From RGIG4140 sp045655105 (lineage in GTDB: Bacteria; Pseudomonadota; Alphaproteobacteria; CAAHEQ01; UBA3637): a stretch of 6,538 nt of DNA. This document shows, one piece after another, positions 1 through 5,428 of the stretch. The stretch is taken from positions 1 to 6,538 of the forward strand of contig JAZOOQ010000017.1 in assembly GCA_045655105.1 (NCBI GenBank), in the 5' to 3' direction. The number at the start of each line of letters is the position of its first letter. Position 1 is the first letter of the stretch. The position numbers were made by a program, and so were the translations under genes. The notes beneath the pieces are model-generated. The model saw nothing but the letters and a program-made list of their open reading frames with translations. It ran no database searches and was not told where the DNA came from.

Positions 1-2
1 GT

Positions 3-440
3 TTCATCTTATTACTAAGCGCCTTTTTTTCCAATACATCAATGGCAAAAGATTCTTGCAAAAATCATTTAGCAAGTCTTGAAAATCGGCTTGAAAAATG
101 CACCATTTCTTATCAAGAGAATGCTTCCACCAGCGATATGAACAAGGCAACGTATGATGCTGCTGATTGCGCCATTCAAATTGCAAATGAACTGTTTGAT
201 ACTTATTATATGGCCACAAAAGAAGAATCAAAAACCTTGTTTAATCAATTGGTTGCAAAAATTTATGAGCATGCACACCATTTAAAAGAAGAAAGCGATT
301 ATGCCAAACGTTATTACACGGGAACGCTTTATAACCAAATTGCCATTGGTCATGCAGAAGACTTGATTCAAAAATTGGTTAAAAGTTATTTAAAAGAGCT
401 TCAATTCGAATGCATAGATCGGCAATCTACCTCTCATTAA
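3..440 (+). CDS. Small exported four-cysteine protein, 5' end off the window
   Basis: The frame is open to the left edge, so the gene is partial. An ATG at 42 is probably not the start: it has no Shine-Dalgarno sequence, and the codons before it encode a hydrophobic stretch (FILLLSAFFSNTSMA) that looks like the end of a Sec signal peptide, with S-M-A as the likely cleavage site before KDSC. The mature part is about 130 residues, hydrophilic and mostly helical. Counted from the ATG at 42, cysteines lie at 6, 20, 43 and 124; an even number fits two disulfides in the periplasm or outside the cell. The middle (about 32-55, DMNKATYDAADCAIQ and following) faintly recalls LprI/DUF1311 proteins, but the Cys-to-Tyr spacing does not fit that family well, so no function is assigned. 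It ends in TAA and converges on the SPFH operon across a terminator region. Confidence 0.72.
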   Translation, partial: FILLLSAFFSNTSMAKDSCKNHLASLENRLEKCTISYQENASTSDMNKATYDAADCAIQIANELFDTYYMATKEESKTLFNQLVAKIYEHAHHLKEESDYAKRYYTGTLYNQIAIGHAEDLIQKLVKSYLKELQFECIDRQSTSH

Positions 441-475
441 AAAAATAAAGGAGAGAAGATAACTTCCCTCTCCTT
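441..475 (-). terminator. Second, backup intrinsic terminator for the SPFH operon
   Basis: An eight-pair stem (448-455 AAGGAGAG with 468-475 CTCTCCTT) is extended by an inner AAG/CTT pairing with a small bulge. On the - strand the stem is followed by TATTTTTTT, as expected of a rho-independent terminator. On the + strand no T run follows, so it should act only on leftward transcripts that pass the hairpin at 482-515. Confidence 0.6.
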
Positions 476-481
476 GCCCAT

Positions 482-515
482 AAAAAAACCGAAGAGTTTT
501 CTTCGGTTTTTCTTT
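482..515. terminator. Bidirectional rho-independent terminator between convergent genes
   Basis: A perfect 11-pair stem joins 484-494 (AAAAACCGAAG) to 501-511 (CTTCGGTTTTT) around a six-base loop (AGTTTT). A T run follows on the + strand (507-515) and an A run precedes it (482-488), giving a T run on the - strand. It can therefore stop the rightward gene ending at 440 and the leftward SPFH gene ending at 518. Confidence 0.85.
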
Positions 516-517
516 CA

Positions 518-1300
518 TTAATTCACAGCGTTAATAAATGGAATGGGCGCTGATCCATAAATATTAACAGGCAATTTACCATCCCAGCGTTGAACGGCTT
601 CATATTGAATCAAGTTTTGATTTTGGCTGATGGCTTGTGATCTGATACGCATACTTTCAGCTTCAGCTTGAGCCGTTAAAACCTTTTGTTTGGCTTCTTC
701 TTCAATTTGTTTTGTTTTATTCATGGCTTTAATGGCATTTTGGGTTGCGATTTGTTTTTCTTCAATCGCGCGTTCATATTGAGCTGAAAAATCAATATTT
801 TCCAAAGCCACACCAGTCACATCAATATGAGCTGGCGCCATCACGGCTTGCAATTTTTCAAAAATAGCTTGAATGGCCGTTTCGCGGTTTGCAATCAATT
901 TATCTGCTTCCCAACCCCCGAATGTATCTTTAATCACAGAAATGATTTTTGGATATAAAATCTTTTGCTCATAATCTTGCCCCACTTCTTGAAACATGAT
1001 ATGCGCAAAGGCTGGATTTAAGTTATAGTTCACGGTTACTTGAACTTCGGATTGTTGAACATCTTTTGTATAAGCATTTGTTTTTAAAGTTGCTTTTCTT
1101 GTTCTGCAATCCATTGCATAAATATCAGAGCTAATGGTGTTATAAAAATAAAGGCCTTCAGGCAAACTTTCGCCTGAAACCTTTCCCCAAACGGTTTTCA
1201 CGCCTCTATACCCTGCATCAATTTGTTTCACGCTGGCAAACGCCACCACAAAAACCGCCAATGCAATAAATCCAATGCTTAATTTGATTAAATTCGTCAT
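518..1300 (-). CDS. Prohibitin-family SPFH membrane protein
   Basis: A 260-residue protein with the prohibitin layout: an N-terminal membrane segment (about residues 7-24), an SPFH/band-7 domain (about 25-175) and a charged coiled-coil helix (about 177-224). The stretch FSAQYERAIEEKQIATQNA at the start of the coil resembles the prohibitin signature, and the C-terminus has the LP-x(5)-GSAPIPFINA style ending of bacterial prohibitin-like proteins. Family members form ring-like or cage-like oligomers on the membrane and are linked to membrane microdomains and to control of FtsH-type proteases; a direct partner cannot be named here because no ftsH, hflK/hflC or nfeD gene is in view. The length is normal for a prohibitin and too short for a flotillin. 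The ATG follows the TAA of the preceding gene with no gap. Its AAGGAG (1309-1314) lies eight bases upstream, inside that gene's last codons, so translation is probably coupled. Confidence 0.92.
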   Translation of the reverse strand: MTNLIKLSIGFIALAVFVVAFASVKQIDAGYRGVKTVWGKVSGESLPEGLYFYNTISSDIYAMDCRTRKATLKTNAYTKDVQQSEVQVTVNYNLNPAFAHIMFQEVGQDYEQKILYPKIISVIKDTFGGWEADKLIANRETAIQAIFEKLQAVMAPAHIDVTGVALENIDFSAQYERAIEEKQIATQNAIKAMNKTKQIEEEAKQKVLTAQAEAESMRIRSQAISQNQNLIQYEAVQRWDGKLPVNIYGSAPIPFINAVN

Positions 1301-1498
1301 TTATTCTTCTCCTTTTGTTTTTTTAACTTCATCTAAAAGCGTTTGGCGCCCATTTTTAGTGCAAAGCAAAAGGGGAAACAAAAACAATGAAGAAATACCT
1401 TTGTTTTTCTTGCTTGCGTGAGATAATTTCATAAACAAAAGAACGAATAATCCCAATAAATAGGCAATAATCAAAAATCTTAAAAAAAGTAAAACCAT
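1301..1498 (-). CDS. 65-residue membrane protein, partner gene of the SPFH protein
   Basis: I do not recognise a family. The chosen start gives MVLLFLRFLIIAYLL..., 65 residues. It is preferred over an in-frame ATG at 1534 because AAGGAG (1505-1510) lies six bases upstream and the 1534 codon sits upstream of the predicted -10 box, so it would not be in the mRNA. Residues 2-23 form one strong membrane helix; a basic stretch follows (K24, K30, K31, K33), then a short hydrophobic segment (about 35-46, ending in Cys46) and a charged tail (48-65). The shape suggests one membrane helix with a membrane-touching or re-entrant second segment. It is the first gene of the operon and abuts the SPFH gene without a gap, so a shared role, for example as an accessory subunit, is an inference from position only. 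Confidence 0.75.
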   Translation of the reverse strand: MVLLFLRFLIIAYLLGLFVLLFMKLSHASKKNKGISSLFLFPLLLCTKNGRQTLLDEVKKTKGEE

Positions 1499-1504
1499 TT
1501 TTAT

Positions 1505-1510
1505 CTCCTT
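1505..1510 (-). promoter_or_regulatory. Shine-Dalgarno site deciding the start of the 65-residue gene
   Basis: AAGGAG on the - strand, six bases before the ATG at 1498. No comparable site precedes the alternative ATG at 1534, so this fixes the shorter reading. Confidence 0.8.
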
Positions 1511-1525
1511 TTCATTTTTTTTATC

Positions 1526-1555
1526 ATCATACAATCAGATGAAAAAAAATTTCAA
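1526..1555 (-). promoter_or_regulatory. Sigma70-type promoter of the small membrane protein-SPFH operon
   Basis: On the - strand, TTGAAA (1550-1555) and TATGAT (1526-1531) are separated by 18 bases, each one mismatch from consensus. Transcription would start near 1519, giving a leader of about 20 bases that carries the AAGGAG site. The -35 box begins only eight bases past the stop codon of the upstream ankyrin gene, so the promoter sits in the very short gap between the two units. Confidence 0.7.
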
Positions 1556-1563
1556 GATAAAAA

Positions 1564-3234
1564 TCACTCTCTTTCTTCTTTTTGAATTTGATTATTGCTT
1601 TTTTTATTTTTCTTTGAAGTGATGCAAGTTGAAAGCATTCCTTGAACCCAAGCCCTTGTTTGAGGGGTAATCAAAGAAAAATCAAACTCATTTTCTGCCA
1701 AAATTTGAAGATATCTATTAAGCGCGCGTTTTGGAACTTTGGCATCAGCCATAAAATCCAAAACTGTTTGATTTTTATTATTTTTTTGATTGATTGGCGC
1801 CCCTTGTTCAACAAGCGTTTGAAAAACCCCAACTTTATTTTTATAAATGCAAATAAATAAAATGCCATTTCCTTGATCATCAATCAAATTAATATCACCG
1901 CCCTTTTCAAGCGCTTTTAAAATGGCTTTTTTATTGCCCGTTTCAATGGCTTTTAATAAATATTCATCTCGTTCCAGCGATTTTTGAATTTCTTCTATCG
2001 AATTTTTTCTTTCAAATTCTTCTTGAAGTTCTTTCATAAAGGCGGCAACTTCATAATCTTCACGACGAACAACAAAATCCAAAGCGCTTAACCCATTTTG
2101 ATTCTTTTTATGAATATCAGCGCCCGCTTCAACAAATAATTTGATCAAGGTAACATTCATCATCTGCGTTGCCAATAAAAGAGGCGTATCCCCCTCTTCG
2201 TTTTCAACAGTAACATCAGCCCCATAATCAATCAATAGCTTTGCCATTTTTGGATCCATTGTTCTGGTGGCGGTTAATAAAGCCGTTTCGCCCATCACAC
2301 CACGCATATTCACATCAGCGCCCTTATCAATAAACCATAAGACCGCCTCATATTTTGCCAGCAAAACAGCATACATCAACGGCGATATATCATATTTATT
2401 TTTGATATTATAGTTTTTTTCGGCTGCATCTGGTCGACTCAACAACTCTTTTAACAAAAGCTGATGCTCTGAAGGATCAAAACTTTCTTTTGCGATTGCT
2501 TCTTTTTCTTGTTGCTTTAAAATAAGAAAGGCATTTTCTTCAGCTTTCATCAATTGATCAATCACTTCTTTCCTAGCGCCCACAAGTTTTGCCAGCGATA
2601 ACGCCGTATGCCCTAATTTGGTTTCAACAAAAAGATTGGCCCCTTTTTCAATTAAAACTTGAAGCATTTCATCATTTTCATCTAAAACGGCATACATCAA
2701 CGGCGTGAGCCCAAAAGAGGATTCATGATTTAAATCAATGCCTTTTTGATCCACCAAAAACCTGGCAATTTGATTATATTTATAATGAATCATTTGCGAT
2801 AAATAAGAATTGCCTTCTTGATCTATACCATTAAAATAAGGGTTTTCCGCCAAAATTTTTTGAACATCTTGAAATAATTCCTCTTCACTTGGCATATCAT
2901 TAAAGCAAGATTCCAATAAGTCAGAGATATCCAAATTTAAGCGCTTTGCCATATCAATGGCGCTTTCGCCATTTTCATCTTTTTGACCAATGCGCCCTTG
3001 CATCGCGCCCGTTAATAAAGAACATATTTTTTCTTGAGAAGATAAAACAGCTTTCATCAAGGCCGTTTGCCCTTTTTGATCCGTTAAAAAAGGATTGGCT
3101 CCATTCTCAAGCAATTTAATAACAGCTGAAAAATTTCCTTGCTCAGTCGCAATCATCAAAAGCGTTTTGCCCTGTTCGTCTTTTTTGTTTAAATTTGCGC
3201 CCTCTTCAATCAATTTTTCAATATATTTTAACAT
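1564..3234 (-). CDS. Ankyrin-repeat protein B2 (intact copy of the B gene)
   Basis: A 556-residue ankyrin protein without signal peptide or membrane segment. Repeats fall into four blocks: about 1-110, 138-230, 278-404 and 421-500, each with units showing the GxTxLMxA...LLxxGAD pattern (for example GMTPLMYAV-like GLTPLMYAV near 175-183 and GETALLTAT near 315-323). Blocks are joined by charged helical linkers rich in Glu and Lys (about 230-270 and 400-420). The last 25 residues are very polar. Ankyrin repeats bind other proteins; the partner is unknown, and without a secretion signal the protein is either cytosolic or exported in one step. It lies 18 bases after A2 with a weak AGAGAG ribosome site, so it is the second gene of an A2-B2 operon. 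Its first 50 residues are paralogous to the broken B1 locus. It ends in TGA with no convincing terminator before the next promoter. Confidence 0.9.
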   Translation of the reverse strand: MLKYIEKLIEEGANLNKKDEQGKTLLMIATEQGNFSAVIKLLENGANPFLTDQKGQTALMKAVLSSQEKICSLLTGAMQGRIGQKDENGESAIDMAKRLNLDISDLLESCFNDMPSEEELFQDVQKILAENPYFNGIDQEGNSYLSQMIHYKYNQIARFLVDQKGIDLNHESSFGLTPLMYAVLDENDEMLQVLIEKGANLFVETKLGHTALSLAKLVGARKEVIDQLMKAEENAFLILKQQEKEAIAKESFDPSEHQLLLKELLSRPDAAEKNYNIKNKYDISPLMYAVLLAKYEAVLWFIDKGADVNMRGVMGETALLTATRTMDPKMAKLLIDYGADVTVENEEGDTPLLLATQMMNVTLIKLFVEAGADIHKKNQNGLSALDFVVRREDYEVAAFMKELQEEFERKNSIEEIQKSLERDEYLLKAIETGNKKAILKALEKGGDINLIDDQGNGILFICIYKNKVGVFQTLVEQGAPINQKNNKNQTVLDFMADAKVPKRALNRYLQILAENEFDFSLITPQTRAWVQGMLSTCITSKKNKKSNNQIQKEERE

Positions 3235-3252
3235 TTGGCTCTCTTTTTAAGT

Positions 3253-4998
3253 TTAACCGTTTTGTCTTGAAAAAAGCTTGAAGAAAGAGCTTCTTTTCCT
3301 GATGGCTTCAAGCTCTTTTGCTGTTTTAGCGCCTTTTGCTCTTAATAATTGAATGCCTTTTTCAAACTCTTCTTTCGTTTGATCATATAACGAAACTCTC
3401 TTGGGGTCAAGTTTAATCGCTTCTAAATGAGCCTGCCCCATTTTTTGATAAACATCTAAAACGCTTTCTTTATTTTTATTCATTTGATTGATATTGGCGC
3501 CTTTTTGGGCCAATAACTCAATCATCTTGGCGTCTATATGATCAGCTGCTAACAAAATCGGATAGGTCTGAACCGCTGTTCTTTTTTGGGCACCGAAAAT
3601 AACTTCATTGGCATAAACCTTTTTATCCGCCCGAACGCCGTGATCAAGGAAAAGTTGAACCATGTCATAATCCTTTGCGATAATGGCATGAGTTAAAGGC
3701 GAAATTTTAATCGGCCCAAACTTTTGCGCCTTTTCAAGATCAGCACCTCTGTCAATCAACATTTTGGCTAATTTAACATCACCAGACAAAGCCGCCTCAT
3801 ACATAATGGGCTCTTTTTGAATATTGGCCCCTTTTTCAAGCAATAATTTGGCCACCTCTCTATGTCCGCCTCGAACAGCGCCAGCTAAAGCAAAAGTTGC
3901 GACTTCCTTCATATAACCTGTTGAAATATCAGCCGTATGGCTATATCCCGTTTTCGTAAATTTACAAGCTTCTCTTAAAAGTTTTTGAACACCTTCTTTA
4001 TTGCCTCTCGCTGCCGAATGCCAAATGGCGCCTAAAAGAGCGTCTTTATTATCTTTTCCGCCTTTAAAAAGCAAAATATCAAAAAGATGAGTATACCCCA
4101 TTTCGGCGGCATCAATTAATTCCGAATCTAAGCCTTTTTGCATTTTAGCCCCATGAGCAAACAATAAATGCACCAGATCTTTATTTCCTGTTTTAACGGC
4201 TTCACTCAAAATCTCCGGAACATATCTTGGCGATCTTTCTGACATGATAAATCCTGAAACAGCATCTATATGCTCCAAAGAAACAGCTTTTAAAAAAGAG
4301 TTAAAAGGGTCTTTATCGACAATGCCCCTTCTTCCACACAAAGCTTCTCGAACGGCGTTACCGTCATTTTTTAAAACAGCCATATAAACCAACACATCGC
4401 GAACAGTAACGTCCAAAAACATTTCTTCCAAATGAGGATATCCTCTTTGTTTAATACTCTCTAACACTTGTTTGACAAATTTGCTGGAAATCTCAAATTT
4501 ATCTCCCTCTTTGGCAACAAACTCTTTTAATGATTCAGGGTCCTTTGCTTTTGTCACTAAATCAATAAATTTTTCAACAGATTCTTTTTCTTGCTCGCTC
4601 ATCTCTTCTTGGCTTTGAGCTTGAGGAGCAACATAAGCTTCGCTCACGCTTTCTTCCATGTCATAATCTTTTGCGGTATAACCGTTTAAATTTTTGATGT
4701 TTACATCAGCGCCTTGCTCAATCAATCTTAAAGCAACATCTTTTAATCCTTTTTGATAAGCCAATATTAAAGCCGTATTCCCCTCATCATTAACAAGATT
4801 TACCTCTACATTCAATGAAAGAAGCCACTCACATATTTCCCACCTTTTATTAAGAATGGCAACCATTAACGGCGTATTCCCCACTTCGCTTTGTGCATTA
4901 ACATCTGCCCCTTTCTCAACGATCTTTTGAGCAGATTTTAAATCCCCACGCATAGTGCTATTTATCAAGACTTCATCAATTAATCTTTTGCTTTTCAT
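3253..4998 (-). CDS. Ankyrin-repeat protein A2, first gene of the A2-B2 operon
   Basis: A 581-residue protein starting MKSKRLIDEV. The ATG at 4998 is chosen because GGAGGG lies just upstream; the frame can be extended to a TTG at 5010, but that would consume the ribosome site. Three classic ankyrin units occupy about 8-111. A Gln/Glu-rich linker (about 116-141) and a helical region without clear repeats (about 142-225) follow, then a second, more diverged ankyrin block (about 230-516) containing GADLEKAQKFG- and GANINQMNKNKESVLDV-type units. The C-terminal tail ends LRAKGAKTAKELEAIRKRSS and FFKLFSRQNG, basic and partly hydrophobic. The C-terminal half is clearly paralogous to A1, with an identical NKNKESVLDV decapeptide and the same GAKTAKE motif. 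No signal peptide or catalytic domain is visible; a binding or scaffolding role, possibly as a secreted effector, is inferred from the family alone. Confidence 0.9.
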   Translation of the reverse strand: MKSKRLIDEVLINSTMRGDLKSAQKIVEKGADVNAQSEVGNTPLMVAILNKRWEICEWLLSLNVEVNLVNDEGNTALILAYQKGLKDVALRLIEQGADVNIKNLNGYTAKDYDMEESVSEAYVAPQAQSQEEMSEQEKESVEKFIDLVTKAKDPESLKEFVAKEGDKFEISSKFVKQVLESIKQRGYPHLEEMFLDVTVRDVLVYMAVLKNDGNAVREALCGRRGIVDKDPFNSFLKAVSLEHIDAVSGFIMSERSPRYVPEILSEAVKTGNKDLVHLLFAHGAKMQKGLDSELIDAAEMGYTHLFDILLFKGGKDNKDALLGAIWHSAARGNKEGVQKLLREACKFTKTGYSHTADISTGYMKEVATFALAGAVRGGHREVAKLLLEKGANIQKEPIMYEAALSGDVKLAKMLIDRGADLEKAQKFGPIKISPLTHAIIAKDYDMVQLFLDHGVRADKKVYANEVIFGAQKRTAVQTYPILLAADHIDAKMIELLAQKGANINQMNKNKESVLDVYQKMGQAHLEAIKLDPKRVSLYDQTKEEFEKGIQLLRAKGAKTAKELEAIRKRSSFFKLFSRQNG

Positions 4999-5002
4999 AT
5001 AT

Positions 5003-5008
5003 CCCTCC
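5003..5008 (-). promoter_or_regulatory. Strong Shine-Dalgarno site of A2
   Basis: GGAGGG on the - strand ends four bases before the ATG at 4998, an almost ideal match to the 16S rRNA tail. It rules out the TTG at 5010 as the start. Confidence 0.82.
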
Positions 5009-5028
5009 AAAGTTAAAATTTTTTTAAA

Positions 5029-5057
5029 AGTATAGCATAAAGTGTTTAATTTGTCAA
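5029..5057 (-). promoter_or_regulatory. Near-consensus sigma70 promoter of the A2-B2 ankyrin operon
   Basis: On the - strand a perfect -35 TTGACA (5052-5057), a 17-base spacer and a -10 TATACT (5029-5034) are preceded by TGC, an extended -10 element. The predicted start near 5022 gives a leader of about 24 bases with the GGAGGG site. This is the strongest promoter in the window and implies high constitutive transcription unless a repressor acts; no clear operator palindrome is visible over it. The surrounding 5011-5103 gap otherwise holds only A/T runs. Confidence 0.82.
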
Positions 5058-5103
5058 TATTTTTTCTTAAAAAGTTAATTCGTTAAAAAAAGAGCTTTTT
5101 TAA

Positions 5104-5410
5104 TTATTCTTTTTGATAAGCAGATTCTTGAAGTTTTTTAAAAGAAAAAGGCTTTTTATCCCTGATTAACCTTTCTTTTAAATGAGCTTGAATCAAACGG
5201 GCAATTTCTTTATTTTCGTTTGTCATTGACAAGGAATAAGCATCCTCCAGATTATCATTTTTAATCAACACATCCGCGCCCTTCAAGCAATTTAATAGCG
5301 GCGGTGAAATGCCCTTGTTCAGCAGCTTTCATCAAAAGCGTTTGGCCTTGATCATCTTACTTATTTAAATCAACCCCATCCGTGATTAATTGTTCAATTA
5401 ATTTTAGCAT
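5104..5410 (-). pseudogene. B1, decayed paralogue of the ankyrin gene B2
   Basis: Reading from an ATG at 5410, the frame gives MLKLIEQLITDGVDLNK, then an in-frame TAA (5357-5359), then DDQGQTLLMKAAEQGHFTAA and IKLLE. Near 5281-5284 the frame breaks: two bases seem missing (or one added), and the sequence continues in another frame as KGADVLIKNDNLEDAYSLSM to a TAA at 5104. This tracks the N-terminus of B2 (MLKYIEKLIEEGANLNKKDE, then QGKTLLMIATEQGNFSAVIK). If repaired it would encode only about 102 residues, roughly two ankyrin units and a basic tail (LKERLIRDKKPFSFKK), so it was either always short or lost internal repeats as well. The start lies 18 bases after the A1 stop, the same spacing as A2-B2, with a comparable AAAGAGA site. 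A 60-residue fragment could only be made from a TTG at 5286, which has no ribosome site. Confidence 0.82.
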
Positions 5411-5428
5411 CACTTTCTCTTTATTTAA

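Noticed and set aside
4..231. 75-codon frame on the - strand
   Set aside because: It lies antisense to the exported-protein gene, has no ribosome site, and its product (Trp/His-rich) looks like a reverse reading.
1642..1883. Frames of about 70 codons on both strands within B2
   Set aside because: They overlap well-formed ankyrin codons of B2 and encode low-complexity Ile/Phe/Lys-rich strings typical of shadow frames in AT-rich DNA.
4999..5010. TTG start adding four residues to A2
   Set aside because: Those codons are the ribosome site itself (GGAGGG); the ATG at 4998 is correctly placed after it.
5083..5103. A/T palindrome after B1 as a terminator for the A1-B1 transcript
   Set aside because: The stem is only A-T pairs around a GAGC loop, and no separate T run follows it on the - strand, so it would be unstable. 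It may still slow polymerase.
5104..5286. A separate functional 60-residue ankyrin protein
   Set aside because: It would start at a TTG with no ribosome site, in mid-repeat, and the preceding sequence continues the same ankyrin protein in another frame; it is the tail of a pseudogene.
5357..5359. Programmed stop read-through or frameshift in B1
   Set aside because: Two separate disruptions occur, with no slippery heptamer or downstream structure seen; decay is simpler.
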